64,000 nucleotides of DNA from assembly GCF_000730605.1 (NCBI RefSeq), contig NZ_BBIS01000012.1, positions 62,001 to 126,000 on the forward strand. The letters run 5' to 3'. This document shows positions 27,612 through 37,436 of the stretch, piece after piece; the first letter of the stretch is position 1, and each line of letters begins with the position of its first letter. Origin of the DNA: Pseudomonas monteilii NBRC 103158 = DSM 14164 (GTDB lineage Bacteria > Pseudomonadota > Gammaproteobacteria > Pseudomonadales > Pseudomonadaceae). The notes under the pieces are model-generated. The model was not told the DNA's origin and searched no databases. It saw only the letters and a list, made by a program, of their open reading frames with translations. The translations under genes and the position numbers were made by a program.

Positions 27612-28313
27612 TCAGCACTCCCACTCGACGCGGCTGAACAGGTAACCCTTGCCCCACACGGTCTTGATCTTGCGCGCTTCGCCGGCGTTGTCGTCGAACT
27701 TGCGCCTCAGTTTGGAGATGGCCACGTCCACGGAACGATCGGTGCCATTGAACTCGATACCCCGCAGTTGTTGCAGGATTCGGTCGCGGTTCATCACCTC
27801 GCCCGCATTGCGTGCCAGCACCACCAGCAGGTTGTACTCACCACTGGACAGCTCCACTTCTTCGCCACGCCAACTGACCGTGCGCTCGGCCAGGTCGATG
27901 CGCAACCCCCCGATCAGGATCAGGTCGTTGTCCAGGCGCGGCTCATTGATGCTGCTACGACGCAGCAGCGTACGCACCCGGGCCAGCAGCACGCGTGGTT
28001 CACAGGGTTTGGTCACGTAATCATCGGCCCCCATTTCCAGGCCCAGTACCTGGTCATGGCTGTCATCACGCGCAGTCAGCATCAGGATGGGCAGGCTCTG
28101 CGACTCCTGGCGCAACAGGCGGCACAGTTGCAAGCCGTCGATGCCCGGCAGCATCAGGTCGAGGATGACCAGGTCCGGTTTTTGCCGGCGGAACTCGTCC
28201 AGCACATGGTCTCCCCGGGCGATCACCTGGACATGAAAGTCGTTGCGTTGCAGGTAGCTGGCGATCAGTTCGGACAGGGCGCTGTCGTCTTCGACCAGGA
28301 AAATATTCGGCAT
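27612..28313 (-). CDS. OmpR-family response regulator, RstA-like
   Basis: A 233-residue regulator: receiver with EDD, acceptor Asp in VILDLMLPGIDG and Lys in TKPCEPRVLLAR, then a winged-helix DNA-binding domain (VELSSGEYNLLVVLARNAGEVMNRDRILQQLRG, DRSVDVAISKLRRKFDDN, IKTVWGKGYLF). The ending YLFSRVEWE resembles RstA. It is divergent from the RND pump genes, which it probably controls through the tandem sites at 28381-28400. Confidence 0.92.
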   Translation of the reverse strand: MPNIFLVEDDSALSELIASYLQRNDFHVQVIARGDHVLDEFRRQKPDLVILDLMLPGIDGLQLCRLLRQESQSLPILMLTARDDSHDQVLGLEMGADDYVTKPCEPRVLLARVRTLLRRSSINEPRLDNDLILIGGLRIDLAERTVSWRGEEVELSSGEYNLLVVLARNAGEVMNRDRILQQLRGIEFNGTDRSVDVAISKLRRKFDDNAGEARKIKTVWGKGYLFSRVEWEC

Positions 28314-28380
28314 AGGTGCTAGAGAATCCGGGTGCAGGTGTACGCAGAATATATAACCCTACCGGCCCAGAGGATTGATC

Positions 28381-28400
28381 TTCACACTTTTTCACACTCA
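28381..28400 (+). promoter_or_regulatory. Tandem 10-bp repeat, candidate OmpR-family binding site
   Basis: TTCACACTTT at 28381-28390 is followed at once by TTCACACTCA at 28391-28400. Two half-sites one helical turn apart is the usual format for OmpR/RstA-type regulators. It lies between the regulator gene and the pump operon, ~75 bases before the adaptor start. Confidence 0.5.
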
Positions 28401-28472
28401 CCCTACAGGTATTAACAGCCGCCAGTGCAACAGCTGCCGTAGCATATACCCGGTCATCATCGGAAGATCCGC

Positions 28473-29648
28473 ATGCCTACTACCTTCCCCCCTCGCCTGC
28501 GCCCAGTGGCGCTTCTGGCGTTTATGAGCTTGTCCCTGGCTGGCTGTGGCGACAGCGCCGAGCAAGACGAAAAGGCCCCTACCCCGCAGGTGCGGGTGGA
28601 AACCCTGCAATTGCAGCCCTTGGCGATAAGCAGCGAGCTCAGTGGCCGCATTCTCGCCCCGCGCACCGCCGAAGTGCGCGCACGGGTCGCGGGCGTGGTA
28701 CTCAAACGCGTGTACCGCGAAGGCAGTGACGTCAAGCAAGGCGATGTGCTGTTCCTGATCGACCCGGCGCCATTCAAGGCCGACCATGACAGTGCCCGCG
28801 CCACCTTGGCCAAGGCCGAGGCCACCCTGTACCAGGCACGCCTGCAAGAGCAGCGCTACCGCGAGCTGGTCGACGACAAGGCCGTCAGCCGCCAGGAATA
28901 CGACAACGCCAAAGCGAGCTTCCTGCAGGCCAACGCCGACGTGGCCGCCGCCAAGGCCGCCCTGGAGCGCACCCGCCTGAACCTCGGCTACGCCACGGTA
29001 ACCGCGCCGATTTCCGGCCGTATCGGCCGCGCCCAGGTCACCGAAGGCGCCCTGGTCGGGCAAAACGAAAGCACGGCGCTGGCGACCATCCAGCAGCTGG
29101 ACCCGATCCACGCCGACGTCACCCAGTCCACCCGCGAGCTCAACGCCTTGCGCCGCGCCTTGCGCGCAGGCGAGCTGCAGCAGGTGGGCGACGGCCAGGC
29201 CCGCGCCACGCTGATCCAGGACGATGGCAGTGCCTACCCGCTGCCAGGCAAGCTGCTGTTCTCCGACATCAGCGTCGACCCCAGCACCAACCAGATCACC
29301 CTGCGCAGCGAGTTCCCCAACCCGGACCTCGACCTGCTGCCCGGCAGCTATGTGCGTGTGCGCCTGGAGCAAGCCGTACAGCCCAAAGGCCTGAGCGTGC
29401 CGCAGCGGGCCATCCTGCGCGACAGTGCTGGCGTGCCCAAGGTGCTGGTGGTCGACGCACAGGCCCGGGTCAGCGACCGCCAGGTGGTACTGGGCAGCGC
29501 CCAGGGTGATCGCTGGGTCGTCAGCGAAGGCCTGACGCCAGGCGAGCAGGTGGTGGTCGAAGGCCTGCAACACGTCAAGGCCGGTGACCAGGTGCAGGTC
29601 GACAACGCAACGGGCACAGCGCCCATCGCACAGCACACCGGCCAGTGA
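28473..29648 (+). CDS. RND efflux periplasmic adaptor lipoprotein
   Basis: A 391-residue membrane-fusion protein of the AcrA/MexA class. It has a lipoprotein signal with lipobox LAGC near residue 25, a split lipoyl domain (RVAGVVLKRVYREGSDVKQGDVLFLIDPAPF; NLGYATVTAPISGRIGRAQVTEGALVGQ), a coiled-coil hairpin between them, and the beta-barrel and membrane-proximal domains (DLLPGSYVRVRLEQAV). It precedes the transporter by 11 bases. No outer-membrane factor gene follows, so the pump must borrow one. Confidence 0.93.
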   Translation: MPTTFPPRLRPVALLAFMSLSLAGCGDSAEQDEKAPTPQVRVETLQLQPLAISSELSGRILAPRTAEVRARVAGVVLKRVYREGSDVKQGDVLFLIDPAPFKADHDSARATLAKAEATLYQARLQEQRYRELVDDKAVSRQEYDNAKASFLQANADVAAAKAALERTRLNLGYATVTAPISGRIGRAQVTEGALVGQNESTALATIQQLDPIHADVTQSTRELNALRRALRAGELQQVGDGQARATLIQDDGSAYPLPGKLLFSDISVDPSTNQITLRSEFPNPDLDLLPGSYVRVRLEQAVQPKGLSVPQRAILRDSAGVPKVLVVDAQARVSDRQVVLGSAQGDRWVVSEGLTPGEQVVVEGLQHVKAGDQVQVDNATGTAPIAQHTGQ

Positions 29649-29659
29649 GGGCCTGATTC

Positions 29660-32600
29660 ATGCCGCAATTCTTCATCGACCGCCCGGTGTTCGCCTGGGT
29701 GGTCGCACTGTTCATCCTGTTGGCCGGCGCGCTGGCCATCCCGCAGCTGCCGGTAGCCCAGTACCCGAACGTGGCCCCGCCGCAGGTGGAAATCTACGCC
29801 GTATACCCAGGCGCCTCCGCCGCGACCATGGACGAAAGCGTGGTCAGCCTGATCGAGCAGGAGCTCAACGGCGCCGACAACCTGCTGTACTTCGAGTCGC
29901 AAAGCAGCCTAGGCAGCGCCACCATCACCGCCACCTTCGCCCCGGGCACCAACCCGGACCTGGCCCAGGTTGACGTGCAGAACCGCCTGAAGGTGGTCGA
30001 GTCGCGCCTGCCGCGCCCGGTCACCCAGCAGGGTCTGCAGGTAGAAAAGGTGTCTACCGGGTTCCTGCTGCTGGCCACCCTCACCTCTGAAGATGGCAAA
30101 CTCGACGAAACCGCGCTGTCGGACATTCTCGCGCGCAATGTGATGGACGAAATCCGCCGCCTCAAGGGCGTCGGTAAAGCCCAGCTGTACGGTTCGGAAC
30201 GCGCCATGCGCATCTGGATCGACCCGCGCAAGCTGATCGGCTTCAACCTCACGCCCAACGATGTGGCCGAGGCCATTGCCGCGCAGAACGCCCAGGTCGC
30301 GCCCGGCAGCATTGGCGACCTGCCCAGCCGTGGCACCCAGGAAATCACCGCTAACGTGGTGGTCAAGGGTCAACTGAGCACGCCCGAAGAGTTCGCCGCC
30401 ATCGTCCTGCGGGCCAACCCGGACGGTTCCACGGTCACTATCGGTGACGTTGCCAGGGTCGAGATCGGCGCCCAGGAATACCAGTACGGCACCCGCCTGA
30501 ACGGCAAGCCGGCCACCGCGTTCAGTGTGCAGCTGTCGCCGGGGGCCAACGCCATGGAAACCGCCACCCTGGTGCGGGCGAAAATGCAGGACCTGGCGCG
30601 CTACTTCCCGGAAGGCGTCACGTACGACATCCCCTACGACACTTCGCCGTTCGTCAAGGTGTCGATCGAGCAGGTCATCAACACCCTGTTCGAAGCCATG
30701 CTGCTGGTGTTCGCAGTGATGTTCCTGTTCCTGCAGAACCTGCGCTACACCCTGATCCCGACCCTGGTGGTGCCAGTGGCCCTGATGGGCACCTTCGCGG
30801 TCATGCTGGCGATGGGCTTTTCGGTCAACGTGCTGACCCTGTTCGGCATGGTGCTGGCCATCGGTATCCTGGTCGACGATGCGATCGTGGTGGTGGAAAA
30901 CGTCGAACGCATCATGGCCGAAGAGGGCCTGCCGCCCAAAGAGGCCACGCGCAAGGCCATGGGCCAGATCAGCGGCGCGATCGTCGGCATCACCCTGGTG
31001 CTGGTGGCGGTGTTCCTGCCCATGGCTTTCATGCAAGGTTCGGTGGGGGTGATCTACCAGCAGTTCTCGGTGTCGATGGCGGTATCGATCCTGTTCTCGG
31101 CATTCCTGGCTCTCAGCCTGACCCCGGCGCTGTGCGCCACCTTGCTCAAACCGGTCGCCAAGGGTGAGCTGCATGAACGCAAGGGCTTCTTCGGCTGGTT
31201 CAACCGCCGCTTCGAAAGCCTAAGCAATGGCTACCAGGGCTGGGTGATGCAGGCGCTCAAGCGCAGCGGCCGCTACCTGCTGGTGTACGCGGTGCTGCTG
31301 GCGGTGCTGGGCTACGGTTTCAGTCAGTTGCCCACAGCGTTCCTGCCCACCGAAGACCAAGGCTACACCATTACCGACATTCAGCTGCCACCCGGCGCCA
31401 GCCGCATGCGCACCGAACAGGTGGCCGCGCAGATCGAGGCGCATAACGCCGAGGAAGCGGGCGTAGGCAACACCACGCTGATCCTGGGTTTCAGCTTCTC
31501 GGGTAGCGGGCAGAACGCAGCACTGGCATTCACCACGCTCAAGGACTGGTCCGAGCGTGGTGCCGACGACAGCGCCCAGTCGATTGCCGACCGCGCGACC
31601 ATGGCCTTCACTCAGCTCAAGGATGCCGTGGCCTATACCGTGCTGCCGCCGCCTATCGACGGCCTGGGCGAGTCCACCGGCTTCGAATTCCGCCTGCAGG
31701 ACCGTGGCGGCATGGGGCACGCCGCGTTGATGGCTGCCCGCGACACGCTGCTGGCCAGTGCCGGCAAAAGCAAGGTATTGACCAACGTGCGTGAAGCATC
31801 GCTGGCCGAAAGCCCGCAGGTGCAACTGGAAATCGACCGCCGCCAGGCCAATGCCCTGGGCGTTTCGTTTGCCGATATCGGCTCGGTGCTGGACGTGGCG
31901 GTGGGCTCCAGCTATGTCAACGACTTCCCCAACCAGGGCCGCATGCAGCGGGTGGTGGTGCAGGCCGAAGGCGACCAGCGTAGCCAGGTCGAAGACTTGC
32001 TGAAAATCCACGTGCGTAATAGCAGCGGCAAGATGGTGCCACTGGGCGCGTTCGTCCAGGCCAAGTGGGTCAGCGGGCCAGTGCAGCTGACCCGTTACAA
32101 CGGCTACCCGGCGGTGTCGATTTCCGGCGAACCGGCAGCAGGCTACAGCTCGGGCGAGGCGATGGCGGAAGTCGAGCGCCTGGTCGCCCAACTGCCGCCT
32201 GGCGCCGGCCTGGAATGGACGGGGCTGTCGCTGCAGGAACGCTTGTCCGGCAGCCAGGCACCGATGCTGATGGCGCTGTCGTTGCTGGTGGTGTTCCTGT
32301 GCCTGGCGGCGCTGTACGAAAGCTGGTCGATTCCCACCGCCGTGCTGCTGGTAGTGCCCCTAGGCGTACTGGGTGCGGTGCTGGCCGTGACCCTGCGCGG
32401 CATGCCCAACGACGTGTTCTTCAAGGTTGGGCTGATTACCCTGATCGGTCTGTCGGCAAAAAACGCCATCCTGATCATCGAGTTCGCCAAGCACCTGGTC
32501 GACCAGGGCGTGGATGCCGTCGACGCTGCGGTGCAGGCCGCCCGCCTGCGCCTGCGCCCCATCGTGATGACCTCGCTGGCATTCATCCTCGGCGTGGTAC

Positions 32601-32806
32601 CGCTGGCCATTGCCAGCGGCGCCAGCTCGGCCAGCCAGCAGGCCATCGGTACCGGGGTGATCGGCGGCATGCTCAGCGCCACCTTGGCGGTAGTGTTTGT
32701 GCCGGTGTTCTTCGTGGTGGTGATGCGGCTGGCGGGGCGTGGCAAAGCTGCTATTGAGCATGAAGGCGTGGTGAGCGTCGGCCAGGCCGAGCAGCCGCAC
32801 GGGTAA
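29660..32806 (+). CDS. RND (HAE1) multidrug efflux transporter
   Basis: A 1048-residue inner-membrane proton/drug antiporter. Hallmarks are the N-terminus PQFFIDRPVFAWVVALFILLAGAL, the proton-relay pair in GILVDDAIVVVENVERIM, two large porter domains, and the C-terminal LSAKNAILIIEFAKHL and ARLRLRPIVMTSLAFILGVVPL. Length is normal. It forms an operon with the adaptor gene and is likely under the divergent RstA-like regulator. Substrate range is not readable from sequence. Confidence 0.95.
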   Translation: MPQFFIDRPVFAWVVALFILLAGALAIPQLPVAQYPNVAPPQVEIYAVYPGASAATMDESVVSLIEQELNGADNLLYFESQSSLGSATITATFAPGTNPDLAQVDVQNRLKVVESRLPRPVTQQGLQVEKVSTGFLLLATLTSEDGKLDETALSDILARNVMDEIRRLKGVGKAQLYGSERAMRIWIDPRKLIGFNLTPNDVAEAIAAQNAQVAPGSIGDLPSRGTQEITANVVVKGQLSTPEEFAAIVLRANPDGSTVTIGDVARVEIGAQEYQYGTRLNGKPATAFSVQLSPGANAMETATLVRAKMQDLARYFPEGVTYDIPYDTSPFVKVSIEQVINTLFEAMLLVFAVMFLFLQNLRYTLIPTLVVPVALMGTFAVMLAMGFSVNVLTLFGMVLAIGILVDDAIVVVENVERIMAEEGLPPKEATRKAMGQISGAIVGITLVLVAVFLPMAFMQGSVGVIYQQFSVSMAVSILFSAFLALSLTPALCATLLKPVAKGELHERKGFFGWFNRRFESLSNGYQGWVMQALKRSGRYLLVYAVLLAVLGYGFSQLPTAFLPTEDQGYTITDIQLPPGASRMRTEQVAAQIEAHNAEEAGVGNTTLILGFSFSGSGQNAALAFTTLKDWSERGADDSAQSIADRATMAFTQLKDAVAYTVLPPPIDGLGESTGFEFRLQDRGGMGHAALMAARDTLLASAGKSKVLTNVREASLAESPQVQLEIDRRQANALGVSFADIGSVLDVAVGSSYVNDFPNQGRMQRVVVQAEGDQRSQVEDLLKIHVRNSSGKMVPLGAFVQAKWVSGPVQLTRYNGYPAVSISGEPAAGYSSGEAMAEVERLVAQLPPGAGLEWTGLSLQERLSGSQAPMLMALSLLVVFLCLAALYESWSIPTAVLLVVPLGVLGAVLAVTLRGMPNDVFFKVGLITLIGLSAKNAILIIEFAKHLVDQGVDAVDAAVQAARLRLRPIVMTSLAFILGVVPLAIASGASSASQQAIGTGVIGGMLSATLAVVFVPVFFVVVMRLAGRGKAAIEHEGVVSVGQAEQPHG

Positions 32807-32849
32807 AAGTGGGTATGTTAATATTGCTGGCATCGGTGGAGGAGCTGAA

Positions 32850-33119
32850 ATGACACAAGCCCGCGATGCCAGCATCAAATGCCAGGTCCTGGAACTTGCC
32901 AAACAGCAGGGTGTTACCAGCGAGAAGGACCGTTTCAGTGATCTGGCAACGACCATTACCAACCTGTCGGGTGATGTCGTCAACCTTGATGACATCGAGA
33001 GAATGCTGGTAGCGCTCAAGAAGAAAGGCATTCTCACCAAGCGACAGATACTTGAGCTGGAAGCATGCTATCTGAACGAGTTGTCTGGCCATGACGATGG
33101 GCAAAAGATCAGCGCATGA
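32850..33119 (+). CDS. Small antitoxin-like protein coupled to Fic
   Basis: An 89-residue, mostly helical protein with a strong GGAGGAG ribosome site. It overlaps the Fic gene by four bases (ATGA), the arrangement of class I Fic antitoxin/toxin pairs. However, the inhibitory motif of known Fic antitoxins, Ser/Thr-x3-Glu-Gly/Asn, is not found anywhere in it, so the antitoxin role rests on size, position and coupling. Base composition is visibly lower in GC than the flanking genes, suggesting transfer together with the Fic part. Confidence 0.6.
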   Translation: MTQARDASIKCQVLELAKQQGVTSEKDRFSDLATTITNLSGDVVNLDDIERMLVALKKKGILTKRQILELEACYLNELSGHDDGQKISA

Positions 33120-34402
33120 TGTTCGATCCATTCGACGATTTTGAAACCGCAGGCTACTTGCGCAATGTCTTCAAGCTGAAAGACCCCGCGCAAATCAAGA
33201 AAATGGAGCATCTGGCGTTTGAATCCAGCCTGGAAGACGCCATTTCCCTGCTGTCGAGCTGTCGGCACATTACCTACCAAACCCTGCTTGAGCTGCATCA
33301 TCTCCTGTTTGCGGATTTCTACCCCTGGGCTGGTAAGGACCGCGCCGAGCTGGCACCGAGGCTTGCGGTATTCAAGGGAACGGATAGCGATCCTCGCCAT
33401 ACTGTTTTCTGTCCACCCGACCAGATCCGGCACTGGACATCCCACGCACTGATATTGGGCCAAGACCAGCAAAGGCTCAAGCAGCACCCAGGTGAGGTAC
33501 TTGGGTTGCTGGCAGATGCTCACCCCTTTCTGGATGGTAACGGCCGAACGATACTGCTGGTTTTCATGGAGCTATGTCATCGGGCCGGCTTTGCCATCGA
33601 TTGGTCTCGTACCACCAAGGACGACTACCTCGCAGCCCTGAGTACTGAAATCAATCAGCCCTCGAAGGGCCATCTTGATCAGTATCTGAAACCGTTTTTG
33701 GTGAAGCTCTCTAACAGAAAGCAATGGCCAGACGTTCTGGGCGCTATCAATGGGCTGGATGGACTGGATAAAGAGAACATCAGGCATGAAAGCCTGGACG
33801 ACCCAGGGGTACAAGCGTTGTATCGTGGCTATCGCTCACTCCCCCCCTGCTCCACCCTCATCCTTGCCGGTGGCCGTGGCCAGCGCATGGGCGGCCGTGA
33901 CAAGGGGCTGATCGAATGGAAGGGCGAACCGCTGGTGGCGCATGTGCAGCGGGTGGTGCGGCCACTGAGCGATGACTTGGTGATTTCCTGCAACCGCAAC
34001 CAGGAGGCCTACCGGGCGTATGCCGACCAATTGGTCGGCGATGCCGAGGCGGACTTCCCCGGTCCGCTGGCGGGGGTGATTGCCGGGCTCAAGGTGGCGC
34101 GGTATGAGTGGGTTGTGCTGCTGGCATGCGATGCGCCGCTGGTTGACCGGGTGTTGATCGAGGATCTGCTGCGGTTGGCAGTGGCGAATGACAGTGCGGC
34201 GATGGTGCGCCAGGGTGGGTATTGGCAGCCGATGTTCAGCGTGCTGCCACGGCGGGTGCTGCCGAGGCTGGAGCAGGCTTGGGCACAGGGTGAGCGGAGT
34301 TTGCAGAGGGCCTTGCTGCGCGAGTCGGTTCAGGGGTTGGAATGTACCGAAAATGATTCCCGGTTGAGCAACTTCAATAGCCCGGAGTTGCTGAAAGGCT
34401 GA
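33116..34402 (+). CDS. Fic-domain protein fused in frame to MobA (molybdenum cofactor guanylyltransferase)
   Basis: A 428-residue single reading frame. Residues ~1-200 are a Fic/Doc domain (LLELHHLLFADFYPWAGKDR; catalytic loop HPFLDGNGR at 136-144, with Leu at position 147 where many Fic enzymes have a second Arg), predicted to transfer AMP or a related group onto proteins. Residues 244-428 are a MobA guanylyltransferase: nucleotide loop LAGGRGQRMGGRDKGL, CDAPL metal site, usual C-terminus. MobA normally begins within a few residues of the STLILAGG strand, and no ATG remains there, so MobA can only be made as a fusion or from a rare internal start. The Fic part is low in GC and the MobA part high. 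A frame-fusing insertion upstream of mobA is the simplest reading. Confidence 0.88.
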   Translation: MMFDPFDDFETAGYLRNVFKLKDPAQIKKMEHLAFESSLEDAISLLSSCRHITYQTLLELHHLLFADFYPWAGKDRAELAPRLAVFKGTDSDPRHTVFCPPDQIRHWTSHALILGQDQQRLKQHPGEVLGLLADAHPFLDGNGRTILLVFMELCHRAGFAIDWSRTTKDDYLAALSTEINQPSKGHLDQYLKPFLVKLSNRKQWPDVLGAINGLDGLDKENIRHESLDDPGVQALYRGYRSLPPCSTLILAGGRGQRMGGRDKGLIEWKGEPLVAHVQRVVRPLSDDLVISCNRNQEAYRAYADQLVGDAEADFPGPLAGVIAGLKVARYEWVVLLACDAPLVDRVLIEDLLRLAVANDSAAMVRQGGYWQPMFSVLPRRVLPRLEQAWAQGERSLQRALLRESVQGLECTENDSRLSNFNSPELLKG

Positions 34403-34413
34403 AGGCATCTCCC

Positions 34414-34463
34414 GCCTGTTCCGGCCTCTTTGCGGGCTTGCCCGCGAAGAGGCCGGAACAGGC
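34414..34463. repeat. REP palindrome between convergent genes
   Basis: A 23-bp inverted repeat (34414-34436 with 34441-34463, one mismatch, 4-base loop) carrying the P. putida REP core GCGGGCTTGCCCGCGAAGAGG. It probably terminates mobA and the convergent ligase gene. Confidence 0.85.
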
Positions 34464-34469
34464 AGTAAG

Positions 34470-36143
34470 TCATCCGGCAGACAATTCCTCGACACTGATC
34501 TCTCGCATCCTGAACTTCTGTACCTTGCCAGTCACCGTCATCGGAAACTCGTCGACAAAGCGGAAGTACCGGGGCACCTTGAAGTGCGCAATCCGCGCCC
34601 TCGCCCACTCACGCAGTTCATCCTCAGTGGCGGTATGCCCCGGGTGCAGCCGCACCCAGGCCACGATCTCCTCACCATACTTGCTGCACGGCACGCCAAT
34701 CACCTGCACATCGGCCACCGCCGGGTGGGTGAAGAAGAACTCTTCCAGCTCGCGCGGGTAGATGTTTTCCCCGCCACGAATGATCATGTCCTTGCTGCGC
34801 CCGACAATGCGCACATAGCCCTGCTCGTCCATCACCGCCAAGTCGCCGGTGTGCATCCAGCCTTCACCATCAATGCTTTCTGCGGTGGCCTTGGGGTTGT
34901 TCCAGTAACCGAGCATCACGCTGTAGCCACGGGTACACAGCTCGCCTATCTCGCCACGCGGTACGGTGTTGCCGTCAACGTCGACCACCTTGTTCTCCAG
35001 CCGTGGCTGGGTACGGCCGACACTGGTCACACGGCGCTCCAGGTCATCGTCCGGCCCGGTCTGCAATGACACCGGGCTGGTCTCGGTCATGCCGTAGGCA
35101 ATCTGCACCTCGGCCATGTGCATTTCGCCAATCACCCGGCGCATCACCTCAATCGGGCAGGTGGCACCGGCCATGATCCCGGTGCGCAGGCTCGACAGGT
35201 CGAATTCCGCGCGTTGCGGGTGGTCCAGTTCGGCGATGAACATGGTCGGCACGCCATACAGCGCGGTCGCCTTTTCCTCTGCCACAGCGCGTAGCGTGGC
35301 CAGTGGGTCGAAGGCATCGTTGGGGTAGATCAGGGTGCTGCCGTGGGTCATGCAGCCAAGGTTGGCCATGACCATGCCAAAGCAGTGGTACAGCGGCACC
35401 GGCACCACCAGCCGGTCGTGCTCGGTCAGGCCCAGGCTTTCGCCGACCATGTAGCCGTTGTTGAGGATGTTGCTGTGGCTGAGGGTCGCGCCCTTGGGGA
35501 AACCGGTGGTACCCGAGGTGTACTGGATGTTGATCGGGTCGTCGCAGCACAGTTGCGCCTGGCGCTCGGTCAGGGCCTCACGTCTGATTGCGTCGGCACG
35601 GGCCTGCAATTCATGCCAGGCCAGAAAACCTGATGGTGGTGCGGCCGCCAGGCTGACCACGCCGCGCAGCTCCGGAAAGCGCTCGCAGATCAGCTCCCCC
35701 GGCTGGCCTGTACTCAGGCCCGGTACCAGGCCCAGCAGCATGGCGTGGTAGTCGGAGGTCTTGAACGCGTCGGCGCAGATCACCCAGCGGCAGCCCGACT
35801 GGCCCAGGGCGTAGTCCAGCTCGCTGGAGCGGTAGGCCGGGTTGATGTTGACCAGGATCGCGCCAACCTTGGCACTGGCGAACTGGGTGATGCACCACTC
35901 GGCGCAGTTGGGTGCCCAGATGCCCAGGCGGTCGCCGGGTTGCACGCCCAAGGCCATTAGGGCGCGGGCGTGCTGGTCGACTGCAGCGGCCAGTTGGCGC
36001 CAGGTGTAGCGCAGGGCTTGGTGGCGGACTACCAAGGCTTCGCGATCGGGGAAGCGAGCGACGGTGGTGTCGAAGGCATCGCCGATGCATTGGCTGAGCA
36101 GGGCTTTGTCGGGGTTGCCCTGGGAGTAGCTTGGCTGGGGCAT
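34470..36143 (-). CDS. AMP-binding acyl-CoA ligase (FadD-like)
   Basis: A 557-residue adenylate-forming enzyme. It carries the AMP motif [18 protein letters not shown], the YGMTETSP motif, the hinge [36 protein letters not shown], and the C-terminal catalytic Lys in VTGKVQKF. It would activate a carboxylic acid with ATP and CoA. Lying downstream of qhpB on the same strand, it may activate the acid made from the amine-derived aldehyde, but a REP pair separates them. Start ATG 36143 is preceded by AGAGAG and by a run matching the Hfq/Crc motif. Confidence 0.9.
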   Translation of the reverse strand: MPQPSYSQGNPDKALLSQCIGDAFDTTVARFPDREALVVRHQALRYTWRQLAAAVDQHARALMALGVQPGDRLGIWAPNCAEWCITQFASAKVGAILVNINPAYRSSELDYALGQSGCRWVICADAFKTSDYHAMLLGLVPGLSTGQPGELICERFPELRGVVSLAAAPPSGFLAWHELQARADAIRREALTERQAQLCCDDPINIQYTSGTTGFPKGATLSHSNILNNGYMVGESLGLTEHDRLVVPVPLYHCFGMVMANLGCMTHGSTLIYPNDAFDPLATLRAVAEEKATALYGVPTMFIAELDHPQRAEFDLSSLRTGIMAGATCPIEVMRRVIGEMHMAEVQIAYGMTETSPVSLQTGPDDDLERRVTSVGRTQPRLENKVVDVDGNTVPRGEIGELCTRGYSVMLGYWNNPKATAESIDGEGWMHTGDLAVMDEQGYVRIVGRSKDMIIRGGENIYPRELEEFFFTHPAVADVQVIGVPCSKYGEEIVAWVRLHPGHTATEDELREWARARIAHFKVPRYFRFVDEFPMTVTGKVQKFRMREISVEELSAG

Positions 36144-36153
36144 GGGCGCTCTC

Positions 36154-36161
36154 TTGTTGTT
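36154..36161 (-). promoter_or_regulatory. Candidate Hfq/Crc (CA-motif) site before the acyl-CoA ligase
   Basis: On the minus strand AACAACAA, matching AAnAAnAA, lies immediately before the AGAGAG ribosome site of the ligase. Crc/Hfq binding at such motifs blocks translation of catabolic genes in P. putida. Confidence 0.55.
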
Positions 36162-36177
36162 CTTGTATTGTTTTGAC

Positions 36178-36270
36178 TGGCCTCTTCGCGGGACAAGCCC
36201 GCTCCCACAAAGAACCCACAAGATCCGAATGCGGTGCAGTCTTGTGGGAGCGGGCTTGCCCCGCGAAGGA
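36178..36270. repeat. Inverted pair of REP elements
   Basis: Two ~30-base REP copies in opposite orientation (36180-36209 and 36242-36270), sharing the text CGCGGG..AAGCCCGCTCCCACAA and its complement, between qhpB and the ligase gene. The pair could form a large cruciform or hairpin and stabilise or terminate the qhp transcript. Confidence 0.85.
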
Positions 36271-36282
36271 TCCAGCACTGAA

Positions 36283-37404
36283 CTACCTGATGAACACCTG
36301 CGGCGTCGTAGTCGACATGTCACCACCCGGCAACTTGATGTTCTTCACTTTCTCCAGCGTATCCGGGTTGAACACCGCCAGGTCGTTGAAGGTGCCGCCC
36401 AGGTACAGTTTGTCGCCCTTCTTGTCGAACGTGACGCAGTAATAGGTGTGCTCCAGATTAGCCGCCTTGATCAGCTTGCGCTGCTTGATGTCGTATTTGG
36501 CCAGGCGGTTGAGCACGCCGTAGATCTGGTTCGGGTCCTTGGGCGAGCGCAGGCCGGTGAAGTACAGCTCGGTCAGGTCGGCGAACTCCTGGGTATGGGT
36601 CTTGCCGGTCTTCAGGTCGACGCTCAGGTAGCCGTACAACAGCTCAGCCTCGTTCGGGTCCTGCTTGGCATCCTTGAACTTGGCAATGGTGTACAACATC
36701 GAGAACTCGTGGCGCGGGTTCTGGTGCGGCCAGAAGTACAGCACGTCCGGGGCACTGTAGCCTTTGCGGTTCCAGTTGCGCAGCGGCAAGGCCACCGTGT
36801 ACTTGCCGGTCTTTACGTCCATCTTGTAGATATCCGGCCCGGCAAAATACAGGGTGCCATCGTCGGCGGTGCGCATCAGGTATACCTGGCGCGGCATCGG
36901 GAAGGTACGTATCGGCTTGGCCTGCAGGCCATCGCCGGTACTGAACACCTCAAGCCGTGGTGGCTTGACCACGTAGTGGTCGTTCAGCATCTGGGTCGGG
37001 TTGACCGTGGCGTACACTTCCTTGCCGTCGGGGCTGATGGCGAACGAGTAGATCGACCGGCCCACTTCGCCTGCCACGCTGGACAGGTTGGCGTGGAAGG
37101 TGTTCTTGCAGGTGTCCAGGTCGATGCCGTAGATGTCACCGTAGTGGTTGTTCAACACATAGGCAGTGCGGTTGTCCGGCGCCATCATTGCGGTGCCGGG
37201 GCCGAACTTGTCGGGCATGACGCAGCTCTTGTACACCGTATCAGTGGCCACATCGACCACATGCAGGTTGTTCGGGTAGTTGGTCACGATCATGTATTCG
37301 TGGCCAGCCTTCAGTGCCGGCCCGGTATCGTCGGCCTGTGCCAGGCCGGTACACGCCATGGCGGCGATGGTGAGCGCGAGTGACGCGCAGCGTCCAGCTT
37401 TCAT
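36283..37404 (-). CDS. qhpB: Quinohemoprotein amine dehydrogenase beta subunit
   Basis: A 373-residue periplasmic seven-bladed propeller with a cleavable signal peptide ([16 protein letters not shown]). Repeated blade motifs are visible ([100 protein letters not shown]). In the P. putida enzyme this subunit packs against the alpha and gamma subunits. It is the fourth gene of the qhpA-D-C-B operon, 32 bases after qhpC. Start ATG 37404 follows an AAGGGG site. Confidence 0.93.
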   Translation of the reverse strand: MKAGRCASLALTIAAMACTGLAQADDTGPALKAGHEYMIVTNYPNNLHVVDVATDTVYKSCVMPDKFGPGTAMMAPDNRTAYVLNNHYGDIYGIDLDTCKNTFHANLSSVAGEVGRSIYSFAISPDGKEVYATVNPTQMLNDHYVVKPPRLEVFSTGDGLQAKPIRTFPMPRQVYLMRTADDGTLYFAGPDIYKMDVKTGKYTVALPLRNWNRKGYSAPDVLYFWPHQNPRHEFSMLYTIAKFKDAKQDPNEAELLYGYLSVDLKTGKTHTQEFADLTELYFTGLRSPKDPNQIYGVLNRLAKYDIKQRKLIKAANLEHTYYCVTFDKKGDKLYLGGTFNDLAVFNPDTLEKVKNIKLPGGDMSTTTPQVFIR

Positions 37405-37436
37405 GCGGTTTCCCCTTGTCATTCTTGTTGGGCCGG

